NCBI GenBank assembly: GCA_964405775.1
Contig: CAYOPG010000003.1
Location: forward strand, 1-64,000
Direction: 5' to 3'
DNA: 64,000 nucleotides
DNA from: JAAZFF01 sp964405775
Lineage (GTDB): Bacteria > Verrucomicrobiota > Kiritimatiellia > RFP12 > UBA3636
In this document: positions 41,418 through 49,744 of the stretch, piece after piece
Numbering within the stretch: the stretch's first letter is position 1
Layout: every line of letters begins with the position of its first letter
Notes under the pieces: model-generated
Seen by the model: the letters and a program-made list of their open reading frames with translations, nothing else
The model's database searches: none
Told to the model about the DNA's origin: nothing
Position numbers and translations under genes: made by a program

Positions 41418-43118
41418 CTACCAGGTAACTTGGATGCCAACGTTCTTTGTCTCGGGCGCTGCCGTCTGTAAAGCTGCAGGATCGTCTTTTATTTTTTCAA
41501 AAGTGGGCAGGTTCCTGTAGTATACCATCAGCTGAAGCGCTGCAAGACACGTGTCCATGACCCGACCTCCAAGCTGCCCGTCGTCTTCGGCAACGGCACC
41601 ACCCTCGTAGACTCTCACTTTGACAGCGGAACCGCCAGTTGCGTGCGATTCGCCTTTGGAAGGGCTGTCCCAGAAACCGATGTCACGCATTTTGCCCTCT
41701 GCATCGGCTATGGCGTCTTTGATCACCTGCTGCTCCTTTATGAGCTCAGGCTGGAACTGAGCGTTCCACCTCTTCCAACGGTCGCCTCCGGCGTGGAACT
41801 TGGCTTGTGTTATGTAGTACCAGTAGTACATGATTGCGCCGCCGAAACCGGCTGGCTGCTGATTCCAGTTCGGGAATGAGAACGTGCAGGAATCGAGATA
41901 ATCAAGCGTGTCTTTGACCTCGGGGGTGTTGCCCGCGCCAAGAAGCTGCATGCAAAGTACGCCGACTCCGGAAAGGCCGCCCTTGCCCGGCGAAGTGTAA
42001 CCGAAACCACCGCCGGGAGCGTGGTTTTTCTTAAAGCCGTCTATGGCTCTCTTGTAGGCCTCGTCCAGCCCTTCGATCTCAAGCTCCCCGGAGATTGTGG
42101 CGGCTTTGATCGCCTGCGCACACCAGCCCATGTAAGAGGTGTCGTCACGATCTGTGACGGGGTTCATATTGTAGTCCCAACCACCGCTTGCATGCTGCCC
42201 TTTTACTATTGGCGCCATCGCCTTCTCGGCAGCGATTTTGAGCAACGGGTTTTTCGTCATTGAATACGCTTCGCACAGTGCGTAAGCGGCTATTGGATGC
42301 GAATAGTTGTTGCCATCCTTGATCTCGAAGAGTCCGCTATCGAGCTGTATGTCCAAAAGGAACTTCAGCCCCTTCTCTACCGTCGGCCCGAATTCGGGGT
42401 GATCCGCGCCGGGCACCTCTCCGTGCGCAAGAAACGCGAGCAGAGCCAAACCGGTGTTCGACGTCTTCTGCCCAGGCCAGGAACCGTCCTCCAACTGCTG
42501 AGACTTCAGCCAGCGCAGAGCGCGCATTACCGTCGCCTCACCGCCACTTGTTCCGCCGTACTTCTGCAGTGCCTGACCGCGCTGTCCGCGGTTGCGGGAG
42601 CCGATTATGTTCCGCATTATGATCGGGCTTTTGATGATCGCCACCGAGTTGACCTCGGCCGGTTTAGGGGAAAGAGGCACGTTCTGATTGAATGACATCG
42701 TCGTCTCTGGAGCGAAATTATCGGTCGGACCGTCATACTCCGTATCGATGGGCTCCATCTCAAAGACTTCATCGGGCGGCGGCGGCTCGGGCTCCTCGAT
42801 CTCATCTGGAATTATGGGGTCGATAATCTCGACCGGCACCGCCCTTGACACTGTCTGAACCTGAGGATTGATGCTCAGCAAAATGCCGACAATGATAAAG
42901 GGCATTATAATAGCCAGCGCGGGCCCCGAAAGCCGCTGTATCTGCAGTTTCGCGAATTTGTACTCACGGCTCTCCCGCGGCATGTTGATGCCCTGAAGCG
43001 TCCTGCGGATGCGCTCGCGGAGAGGGATTTTCTCAAAAAGCTCCATCATTTCCTGAAACGCCTTGTCATCCGCCATCGGATCTATTTCGTTATACCCCTG
43101 ATTGTTCTCTTGGTTCAT
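41418..43118 (-). CDS. TonB-like N terminus fused to a terpene-cyclase-fold repeat domain
   Basis: The 566-residue protein has a cytoplasmic N-terminal 70 residues, one transmembrane helix (ALAIIMPFIIVGILLSI, about 72-88), an acidic Pro-rich stretch (IEEPEPPPPDEVFEMEP) and then an alpha-alpha barrel of squalene-cyclase/prenyltransferase type beginning near residue 200: VMRALRWLKSQQLEDGSWPG, GLKFLLDIQLDSGLFEI, QHASGGWDYNMNP, NHAPGGGFGYTSPG, NWNQQPAGFGGAIMYY. The Pro-rich periplasmic rod is TonB-like. GGGAGG precedes the ATG at 43118. The protein is common in PVC-group bacteria; its role is unknown. A second protein with the same fold, attached to an anti-sigma segment, is at 14154. Confidence 0.8.
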   Translation of the reverse strand: MNQENNQGYNEIDPMADDKAFQEMMELFEKIPLRERIRRTLQGINMPRESREYKFAKLQIQRLSGPALAIIMPFIIVGILLSINPQVQTVSRAVPVEIIDPIIPDEIEEPEPPPPDEVFEMEPIDTEYDGPTDNFAPETTMSFNQNVPLSPKPAEVNSVAIIKSPIIMRNIIGSRNRGQRGQALQKYGGTSGGEATVMRALRWLKSQQLEDGSWPGQKTSNTGLALLAFLAHGEVPGADHPEFGPTVEKGLKFLLDIQLDSGLFEIKDGNNYSHPIAAYALCEAYSMTKNPLLKIAAEKAMAPIVKGQHASGGWDYNMNPVTDRDDTSYMGWCAQAIKAATISGELEIEGLDEAYKRAIDGFKKNHAPGGGFGYTSPGKGGLSGVGVLCMQLLGAGNTPEVKDTLDYLDSCTFSFPNWNQQPAGFGGAIMYYWYYITQAKFHAGGDRWKRWNAQFQPELIKEQQVIKDAIADAEGKMRDIGFWDSPSKGESHATGGSAVKVRVYEGGAVAEDDGQLGGRVMDTCLAALQLMVYYRNLPTFEKIKDDPAALQTAAPETKNVGIQVTW

Positions 43119-43260
43119 TGTTAATCCTCCCTGTCGGTTTCCCCCGGGTTAAATCATTGTGCATCCCGTGACTTTGTTACCGATTTCCAACGTTAATACG
43201 AACCTCAGACTCTATTTCTTAGATTCAATGTAAAATAATTTACAAATAACCACTGAAAAA

Positions 43261-43698
43261 CTATACCCTGCCCAGCGCTTCTTCATAATAGATGAAAAAA
43301 CATTCGATTATATCATCGGCAGAAATTCCGTTTATCGTACTGTCCTTGTCAGCCGGACTGCGAAGAGGAAACCTCTTGCTCTCAACACGCAGTCCCTTGC
43401 GTTCTCGCATCTTCACTTCAACATTGGGTATCACTCCAACTGGCATAGAAAGCCCGGTAACCCGGAACATGAGCTCCATGGAACTGCCGTTCATAACTGT
43501 TATTCCGCATGCGGCGCGCGTCTCCTGAGTCGTTATTTCACGCCCTTTTTCGGAAAGCCTGCGCCCGATCTCGGAATATGCCGGACGCACCACTCTCGCC
43601 ACAAACGCTACAAAATCCGCTTCTTCCTGCTCCGCGCGCGTCTTCTGGCCCCCCGCACCACCTGTTATGAAACGCATTTTCCAATTAGGCACATTCAT
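43261..43698 (-). CDS. hypothetical protein
   Basis: This 145-residue protein is unknown to me. It has no signal peptide or membrane helix. The N-terminal half is helical and charged (QEEADFVAFVARVVRPAYSEIGRRLSEKG); the second half alternates strands (ITVMNGSSMELMFRVTG, GVIPNVEVKMRERKGLRVESKRFPL) and ends with a helix (SADDIIECFFIYYEEALGRV). This alpha-beta-alpha layout is like small cytoplasmic binding proteins. It stands alone between the terpene-cyclase-fold gene and the glycosyltransferases, with 142 bp on one side and 87 bp on the other. ATG 43698 is used instead of the GTG one codon upstream. Confidence 0.7.
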   Translation of the reverse strand: MNVPNWKMRFITGGAGGQKTRAEQEEADFVAFVARVVRPAYSEIGRRLSEKGREITTQETRAACGITVMNGSSMELMFRVTGLSMPVGVIPNVEVKMRERKGLRVESKRFPLRSPADKDSTINGISADDIIECFFIYYEEALGRV

Positions 43699-43785
43699 CA
43701 CTCAATAACCCCATAAATATTTCTTTTCGGCACATCATAGCAGATTGCCTGCCGATCCACACAGCTTTTTATGTAAACACGAGCG

Positions 43786-44943
43786 TCAAATCAATACCTG
43801 TCGGTAAACGTCCGCTGTTTTGAGGGCGCAGGCATCCCAACTGAACTTTCTCGCTCGGACGAGCCCGTCGGATTTCATCCTCTCCATTCTCTGTGGCGAT
43901 GTAAGAATTTCCGTTATTGCCGAGGCCATTTCCCGATTGTCGCCAGCCTTTACAACGCGCGCGGCTTCCCCCGCCACTTCCGGCTGCGAGCCGCCGTCAG
44001 TGCAGATAACCGGCAGGCCATGTGCCATTGCCTCTATTATCTGCAACCCAAACCCCTCATATCTCGAAGGATGCGTCAGGAGATCCGCCGTAGAGTAAAG
44101 CCGCTCGAGTTCCACGTCGGGGACGAATCCAGTGAATTCGACGGCGTCAGAAACCCCCAACCGTTCTGCAGCAACCCGTGCCTCGGGATAACGTTCGTCC
44201 AATGCCCCGCAAACAACGAGCTTCAGTGGAAACGGAACTTTATGACGCGCAATCGCAAAAGCTTCAACTAACCCTGCGACGTTTTTATATGGATCCATCC
44301 GTCCGACGTATAGCAAAGTTCGCGGGGTGATAGAATCCGTCTTTATAGGAGCCCGTTCAACGCCACACAACTCCACATCGGCGCCGTCTGGGATCACTTG
44401 GACTTTGGCCAAAGTCCGCTGGCTTACTGAAAGAGTTTTTTCGATGTCGCGCTTGGACGCTTCGCTTCCTGTAATTACGACGTCCGCCCTGGCTATGCTC
44501 TGCCTCAGACAGAATTTAAAGACTCTCTTGAACCGGCTTGTCTTGGAGTTCGGGGCGTAGTCCTTGACGACCAGCGGAATAACATCGTGGATGTTGACAA
44601 TCGATTTCATCCGGCGTGTTTTCCGTGTAAGAGGCAGAGACATGTACGGCACCATGTAGTTGGGAGAATGGTAGAGATCAGCTTTAAGTTCAGATATGAC
44701 TTTTGGCATTGACATCTGGCTTTTGAGCGATACCGGATGAATATTCGCCACAATCGCCCTGACGTTGCGTTCAGACTCCGAAGCTCCGGTCATGTGCCGC
44801 TCCAGCAGCTTCTGGGATCCGAATATAATAACGAACTCACATTCGGGCAGCAGACCCGGCAGACGTCGAACCATCTCCTGCGCGTAAACCCCTATGCCCG
44901 ATGGCTTGTCATAAATCCAGCGCGCGTCGAAAGCAACTTTCAT
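43786..44943 (-). CDS. GT4-family glycosyltransferase
   Basis: The 385-residue protein has the GT-B two-domain fold: an N-terminal acceptor domain (KVAFDARWIYDKPSGIGVYA) and a C-terminal nucleotide-sugar domain with TLLYVGRMDPYKNVAGLVEAF, the G-x-G-x-x motif region, VEFTGFVPDVELERLYSTAD and PSRYEGFGLQIIEAMAHGLPV, the EGFGLxxxEA catalytic block. It resembles mannosyl- or rhamnosyltransferases for surface polysaccharide. Its start overlaps the next gene's stop by four bases (44940-44943), so the two glycosyltransferases are coupled and should act on the same glycan. Donor and acceptor cannot be read from the sequence. Confidence 0.92.
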   Translation of the reverse strand: MKVAFDARWIYDKPSGIGVYAQEMVRRLPGLLPECEFVIIFGSQKLLERHMTGASESERNVRAIVANIHPVSLKSQMSMPKVISELKADLYHSPNYMVPYMSLPLTRKTRRMKSIVNIHDVIPLVVKDYAPNSKTSRFKRVFKFCLRQSIARADVVITGSEASKRDIEKTLSVSQRTLAKVQVIPDGADVELCGVERAPIKTDSITPRTLLYVGRMDPYKNVAGLVEAFAIARHKVPFPLKLVVCGALDERYPEARVAAERLGVSDAVEFTGFVPDVELERLYSTADLLTHPSRYEGFGLQIIEAMAHGLPVICTDGGSQPEVAGEAARVVKAGDNREMASAITEILTSPQRMERMKSDGLVRARKFSWDACALKTADVYRQVLI

Positions 44944-46082
44944 AATCCGGTTGCGCCCTTCTTGGAACCGAAAACCTTCTTGTAGATGGCAAGCGTCTCA
45001 CGCGCTGTATTTTCCCAGCGGAATCCAGCCGAGCGCTCGAGCCCCGTTCGCGACATTTCAACGCGCCGCGCTGAATCCCCAAGAATCGCACGCACTGCGT
45101 CCACCCATTCATAAAGGTCAAACCCCTTGATAACAGTTGCGGCGCTTCCCACGATCTCGGGGATTGAACCGCCGGTGGACGTCAGAACGGGCGTACCACA
45201 CGCCATAGCCTCTAGCGGTGTGAATCCGAAACCCTCGTAAAACGAAGGCATGACAAAAAGAGATGCTGCAGAATACAAGGCCGCCAGCTTGCCATCGGGC
45301 ACGAAGCGTAGATAATGCAATTGATCCGGGAAGCGCGTGTTTTCGAAGCGCTCTAGTATCGACCGGCTTTTCCATCCCAACGCCCCTGCGATGACCAGAT
45401 CCACGTCGTCTTCCGCCACCTGCTCGAAGACGTCGACCAGAAACTCCAGATTCTTGCGCGGCTCGACTGTGCCCAACGTCATGATGAAAGGACGGCTAAG
45501 ACCAAGCTCCCGCCGCACAGCCGCCGTCTCAACCTCGGAGGCAGGCTTAAAATCCTCTCCTATTCCCAGATAAGTGACGTAAACCTTGCCACGCGCCTCA
45601 GGGAGCAGCTCCTCAATCTCCGCTTTGCTGAATTCCGAGATGGTTATGATAGCATCTGCGTTTTTGGCGCTACGCTTAAGACCCGCATTCAGATACTTGA
45701 GATTACGTTTCTCAGCAAACTGAGGGAAGCGCACAAAGCTCATGTCGTGTATCGACACCACCGACTTCCCGCGCGTTATAGGCCTGTCCGTGAAATTGGT
45801 AAAATGATAGATATCGGCATCGCCCGCAGTCCAATTGAACGGCGGGAACCGAAGATGGTGCCACATCTTCTGCATCAGCGCGCCCGGCATTGCCCTGAAC
45901 GTCACATACTCGGCACCGTCCACGCAGTGACGCTTGCCAGCTCGTTTGAAGTCACAATAGAAAAGCCGCAACTCGTCATCTGAATCGAGCAGCTTCGCCA
46001 GCTCCGATGCCAAGACACGAGTGTAGCGCCCAATGCCGGCGCACTGTGCCACGGCAGGCTGATAGTCCATGCAAATCTTCAT
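44940..46082 (-). CDS. GT4-family glycosyltransferase
   Basis: The 380-residue protein is a second GT-B enzyme of the same group: KICMDYQPAVAQCAGIGRYT at the acceptor side, then SIHDMSFVRFPQF, FIMTLGTVEPRKNLEFLVDVF, LRFVPDGKLAALYSAASLFV and PSFYEGFGFTPLEAMACGTPV. The E-x-x-x-x-x-x-E pair of retaining GT4 enzymes lies in YEGFGFTPLEA. It is the first gene of a leftward pair with the GT4 gene at 43786. A promoter -10 (TAGAAT, 46089-46094) ends only six bases before the ATG, so the message is probably leaderless; no ribosome binding site is visible. Confidence 0.92.
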   Translation of the reverse strand: MKICMDYQPAVAQCAGIGRYTRVLASELAKLLDSDDELRLFYCDFKRAGKRHCVDGAEYVTFRAMPGALMQKMWHHLRFPPFNWTAGDADIYHFTNFTDRPITRGKSVVSIHDMSFVRFPQFAEKRNLKYLNAGLKRSAKNADAIITISEFSKAEIEELLPEARGKVYVTYLGIGEDFKPASEVETAAVRRELGLSRPFIMTLGTVEPRKNLEFLVDVFEQVAEDDVDLVIAGALGWKSRSILERFENTRFPDQLHYLRFVPDGKLAALYSAASLFVMPSFYEGFGFTPLEAMACGTPVLTSTGGSIPEIVGSAATVIKGFDLYEWVDAVRAILGDSARRVEMSRTGLERSAGFRWENTARETLAIYKKVFGSKKGATGL

Positions 46083-46088
46083 AACGCG

Positions 46089-46118
46089 ATTCTATCAGAC
46101 AAAGCGGGCGATGCGCAA
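46089..46118 (-). promoter_or_regulatory. promoter for the glycosyltransferase pair, leaderless
   Basis: On the minus strand TTGCGC (46113-46118), 18 nt, TAGAAT (46089-46094) with an extended TGA. Six bases separate the -10 from the ATG at 46082, so transcription would begin at the start codon. Confidence 0.55.
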
Positions 46119-46240
46119 CGCTAAAGCCACGCGTACCGCGCTTATCCCGCACCCCCTCTACGGAATACGGGGTGTGCGTCGCATTCACGCCCGGAATTCC
46201 GCCCGCCCCTCGTCAGCTTGGGATAAATTGAAATTGTAAT

Positions 46241-46270
46241 TTGCTTTTTTAGGTGCAAAAATGGTAGAAT
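46241..46270 (+). promoter_or_regulatory. promoter for the ABC-F gene
   Basis: TTGCTT (46241-46246), 18 nt, TAGAAT (46265-46270) with TG at 46262-46263. The leader from about 46277 to 46354 contains several inverted repeats. Confidence 0.5.
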
Positions 46271-46291
46271 TTTTGGCTTTCAATATGGAAG

Positions 46292-46329
46292 GTAGCTCCG
46301 CTACATGTAGCGCACGGCGGCTTTTTGCC
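46292..46329 (+). promoter_or_regulatory. leader with mutually exclusive hairpins before the ABC-F gene
   Basis: GTAGC (46292-46296) can pair with GCTAC (46300-46304), or that GCTAC can pair with GTAGC (46307-46311); a third stem CGGC/GCCG (46316-46329) follows around a T-run. ABC-F genes in other bacteria are often controlled by such attenuators, but no short leader peptide is clear here. Confidence 0.35.
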
Positions 46330-46354
46330 GACGAATCAGTGAGGATGGTGTATT

Positions 46355-47920
46355 ATGGCTAGGTTTTTACGTTTTGAACATGTGTCTTTCGCTTATCCAG
46401 GCATGACTAAAATGCTGGTGACGGATTTGGACGCGCATTTTACGCTGGGTTGGACTGGCATAGTAGGGCCAAACGGCGCCGGCAAAACGACTTTGTTGCA
46501 ACTCGCGACCGGCGGCCTTGAGCCATCCAAAGGCACAATCCACCACCTCTCGACAAGCCGCTATGCCGTTCAGCGCACAGATTCGGCACCTGAGGGGATG
46601 GACGATTTCCGCATGGCCAAAGACCCCGAAGCAATTGTACTGAAGGACAAGCTGGGAATAAGGGATGATTGGTTCGACCGTTGGGGTACGCTCAGCCACG
46701 GTGAACGCAAACGCATGCAGATAGCCGTTGTGATGTGGGACAACCCGGAGGTGCTCGCCCTCGACGAACCCACAAACCATATCGACGCAGACGCCCGCGA
46801 CATGCTCATAGCCGCACTCAAGAGCTACAACGGCGTCGGACTCCTCGTCAGCCACGACAGAGAGCTCCTTGATTCTCTCTGCACGCAATGTCTTTTCATA
46901 AACCCCCCAACCGCCGTCTTGCGCCCCGGCGGCGTGACCGCGGGCATGGAACAAGACCGCCTCGAGCAGGTCGAAGCGCGCTCGCAGGACGAAAAAACCA
47001 AAAATGCCGCCCAGCGCCTCAAGAAAGCCGCGCAGAACCAGCTTGAACAAGCCGAACAGGCTTCCGCACGGAGCAAAAACAAGAAGTTTAAAAAGCTGGA
47101 CAAAAACGATCACGACGGTCGCGAAAAACGCAACTTGGCCAAGTTGACCGGCAAGAACGCGCGCGGTGGATCTTCGCAAAGCGCGTCGCTAAGCAAACGC
47201 GCCGCCGAACTCGAAGCCTCGCGCGCTTCCATAAACATACGCAAGGAATACGAGATGGGGTTCTGGCTGGAGGAAAGCAAAACCTCAATGCGCAGCACCG
47301 TCCTATCTGTCCCCAAAGGCGAACTCCCGCTCGGCAATGGACGCAAACTCGTCTACCCGGAACTTATTGTTTCGCCGACCGATCGCATCGCGATCACCGG
47401 CGCAAACGGACTAGGGAAAAGCACGCTGCTGAAACGAATGCTCGGAAATGTCAATGTCCAGCCGGAACGCCTGATAACAATTCCGCAGGAAATAACTGTG
47501 GAGGAGTCTAAGGCAATCCTTGAGGAGGTTAAAGCCCTGCCCAAAGACAAGCTCGGCCGTGTGATGACGTGCGTCAGCCGTTTGGGATCGCGTCCAGGAC
47601 GCCTGCTGGAAAGTGAGCAGCCAAGCCCCGGAGAAATACGCAAATTGCTACTGGCATTGGGCGTCACCAGAGGTCCGCACTTGATCGTAATGGACGAGCC
47701 CACCAACCACATGGACTTGCCCAGCATTGAATGTCTCGAGGGGGCTCTTTCCGCATGCCCTTGCGCGATGATACTTGTAAGCCACGACACGCGGTTCCTT
47801 GAGCCGCTTACCGATTACACCTGGCACCTGACGCTCGACTCCCCCACCCTCGTTAAACTCGTTCCGGGACGCCGAGACAGAGTGGACGAACTCGATTTTA
47901 CCGATTTCGATTTGTCGTAA
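46355..47920 (+). CDS. ABC-F type ATPase
   Basis: ABC-F proteins are soluble twin-ATPase factors that bind the ribosomal E site and either aid translation or protect it from antibiotics. The 521-residue protein has two ABC domains: first Walker A GPNGAGKTTLL, signature LSHGERKRM, Walker B LALDEPTNHID; second Walker A GANGLGKSTLL, a weaker signature PSPGEIRKL and Walker B IVMDEPTNHMD. There are no membrane segments. The linker between them (about 210-290) is Lys/Ala/Gln-rich and long, and the second signature lacks the usual LSGGE. GAGGA lies ten bases before the ATG. The leader hairpins suggest regulation. Subtype and antibiotic link are unknown. Confidence 0.92.
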   Translation: MARFLRFEHVSFAYPGMTKMLVTDLDAHFTLGWTGIVGPNGAGKTTLLQLATGGLEPSKGTIHHLSTSRYAVQRTDSAPEGMDDFRMAKDPEAIVLKDKLGIRDDWFDRWGTLSHGERKRMQIAVVMWDNPEVLALDEPTNHIDADARDMLIAALKSYNGVGLLVSHDRELLDSLCTQCLFINPPTAVLRPGGVTAGMEQDRLEQVEARSQDEKTKNAAQRLKKAAQNQLEQAEQASARSKNKKFKKLDKNDHDGREKRNLAKLTGKNARGGSSQSASLSKRAAELEASRASINIRKEYEMGFWLEESKTSMRSTVLSVPKGELPLGNGRKLVYPELIVSPTDRIAITGANGLGKSTLLKRMLGNVNVQPERLITIPQEITVEESKAILEEVKALPKDKLGRVMTCVSRLGSRPGRLLESEQPSPGEIRKLLLALGVTRGPHLIVMDEPTNHMDLPSIECLEGALSACPCAMILVSHDTRFLEPLTDYTWHLTLDSPTLVKLVPGRRDRVDELDFTDFDLS

Positions 47921-48028
47921 ACCTTGACAGAACCGCTTGAATGTGGTGGAGTATGCGGGGTGCCGCCATGTTTGAACAGCGGCATGTTCTTGATTACACC
48001 CCAAACAAACTAAAGGCAATTACGCATT

Positions 48029-48550
48029 ATGAAGAAATCAACGATTCTAGCGTTAATCGCGGCATCTACTATGATCGTGCCACGCTCTGGCGCAGTGTGG
48101 ACGGATGCTGGAACCTGGTCAGCCGGCGGTTCGCTCATGATCGATTCGGATTCAATTCTCGGCACGGATATTCAATCCGATTTCTACTTGGGACAATACA
48201 TCCAAGACTCCGTAATGGTCGGAGGTTATGTGAACATTGGGGACAATGACTTTATAACGCGTGTCTCAGGCGGCGCAACCTGCAAATTCCATTTCTTTGA
48301 CAATGGGCACAATCTCTTTTCCCCATACATTGGAGCTCAGCTAGGAGCCGCATACGCCGAGGCCGCGGATGATGACGCCTACGCACTGACGCTTGGCGGC
48401 TCATTGGGGCTTGACTATTTTCTCTCTCCACAGGTAGCGCTGAATGTATCGCTCAATGCGTCTGTGGCGTCGGACGATGTCTATACGGACGACGAAGGGC
48501 TGACAGGCACCGACATCAACATCAGGGCGGGTCTCGGGTTTTTCTTCTGA
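48029..48550 (+). CDS. outer-membrane beta-barrel protein
   Basis: The 173-residue protein has a signal peptide (MKKSTILALIAASTMIVPRSGA) followed by alternating amphipathic strands rich in Gly, Asp and aromatic residues (GSLMIDSDSILG, YLGQYIQDSVMVGGYVNIG, SGGATCKFHFFDNGHN, GAQLGAAYAEAADDDAYALTLGG). It ends in FFF, a terminal aromatic typical of Bam-dependent outer-membrane proteins. It is like small OmpX/OmpW-type barrels with eight strands. The gene stands between the ABC-F gene and leuB. A weak ribosome site precedes the ATG. Its ligand is unknown. Confidence 0.83.
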   Translation: MKKSTILALIAASTMIVPRSGAVWTDAGTWSAGGSLMIDSDSILGTDIQSDFYLGQYIQDSVMVGGYVNIGDNDFITRVSGGATCKFHFFDNGHNLFSPYIGAQLGAAYAEAADDDAYALTLGGSLGLDYFLSPQVALNVSLNASVASDDVYTDDEGLTGTDINIRAGLGFFF

Positions 48551-48607
48551 TCAGGCGATCCTCTTTAGTTTCAATACACAACAATTCAAAAGGACAATTA
48601 GAAAAAA

Positions 48608-49744
48608 ATGAAAAGCAAAGAAAAAGCTCGTAAATCCTACAGCATCGCCGTAATAGGAGGCGACGGCACCGGTCCGGAAGTGGCCGCCGAGGGTGTTAAA
48701 GTTCTGAAAGCGGCAGCGCGTAAGTTCTCCTTCTCGGTAAAGTTCAAGGATTACGATTTTGGCGGCGAGCGCTATCTCTCCACTGGCAAGATAATCGACG
48801 ACAATGAAGTTGAGACTCTGAAAAAGCACGACGCAATCTATCTGGGCGCTATTGGCCACCCAGACGTGAAACCCGGCATTCTGGAAAAAGGTCTCCTGCT
48901 AAAACTCCGCTTTGCACTCGACCAGTATATCAACCTGCGTCCCGTAAAACTTTTCCCCGGAGTGGAAACTCCCCTCAAAAACAAAGGCCCTGCGGATATC
49001 GACTACGTAGTCGTGCGGGAAAACAGCGGCGGCGCATACACCGGCTGTGGCGGCAACGTCATGACAGGCACACCCAACGAAGTTGCGACTCAGGAGATGA
49101 TCTACACACGCTTTCAGGTCGAACGCTGCCTGCGTTACTCTTTCGACCTCGTCCGCAAACGCCACTCTAAGAAATCCCCTTGGCGCGGGCTGAAAGAGGA
49201 AGACATCAAGGCCGGTAAAATCGGACAGCTCACTCTCTGCGGCAAGACGAACGTGCTTACCTACGTGTTCGGTCTCTGGGAGCGCGCCTTCCACGAGATC
49301 GCCAAGGAATACCCCGACGTAAAGACGGACTATGCCCATGTCGACGCCACGACGATGTGGATGGTCAAGAACCCAGAGTGGTTCGACGTCATCGTAACAG
49401 AAAACCTCTTTGGCGACATCATCACCGATCTCGGAGCCATGACCCAGGGAGGAATGGGCGTCGCCGCAGGCGGCAATATCAACCCCGGCGGGCTTAGCAT
49501 GTTTGAGCCTATCGGCGGTTCCGCACCCAAATACACAGGACTCAACGCCATCAACCCGATAGCCGCGATCAGCGCTGGAGCGATGATGCTTGACACCCTC
49601 GGTGAAGCAAAGGCTGCGGCGGCCATCGAGGCGGCTGTCATGTCCGTGACCCAGCAGATGAAGAGTCAGGCTGCTGGCAAAATGGGTTTCTCCACAACCG
49701 AAGTCGGCGATTTGGTCGTCGCCGCGCTCAAAAAACAAAAATAA
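48608..49744 (+). CDS. leuB: 3-isopropylmalate dehydrogenase (isocitrate/isopropylmalate family)
   Basis: LeuB oxidises and decarboxylates 3-isopropylmalate in leucine synthesis. The 378-residue protein shows the family start AVIGGDGTGPEVAAEG, the substrate-binding RPVKLFPG and VVVRENSGGAYTG, the catalytic region DATTMWMVKNPEWFDVIV with TENLFGDIITDLGA, and the NAD-binding GGSAPKYTG. It is longer at the N terminus and within the middle (KSPWRGLKEEDIKAG) than E. coli LeuB, as in PVC-group enzymes; a related decarboxylating dehydrogenase is possible because leuC and leuD are not nearby. The TAA stop (49742-49744) shares bases with the proposed ATA start of the gspI gene. Confidence 0.9.
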   Translation: MKSKEKARKSYSIAVIGGDGTGPEVAAEGVKVLKAAARKFSFSVKFKDYDFGGERYLSTGKIIDDNEVETLKKHDAIYLGAIGHPDVKPGILEKGLLLKLRFALDQYINLRPVKLFPGVETPLKNKGPADIDYVVVRENSGGAYTGCGGNVMTGTPNEVATQEMIYTRFQVERCLRYSFDLVRKRHSKKSPWRGLKEEDIKAGKIGQLTLCGKTNVLTYVFGLWERAFHEIAKEYPDVKTDYAHVDATTMWMVKNPEWFDVIVTENLFGDIITDLGAMTQGGMGVAAGGNINPGGLSMFEPIGGSAPKYTGLNAINPIAAISAGAMMLDTLGEAKAAAAIEAAVMSVTQQMKSQAAGKMGFSTTEVGDLVVAALKKQK

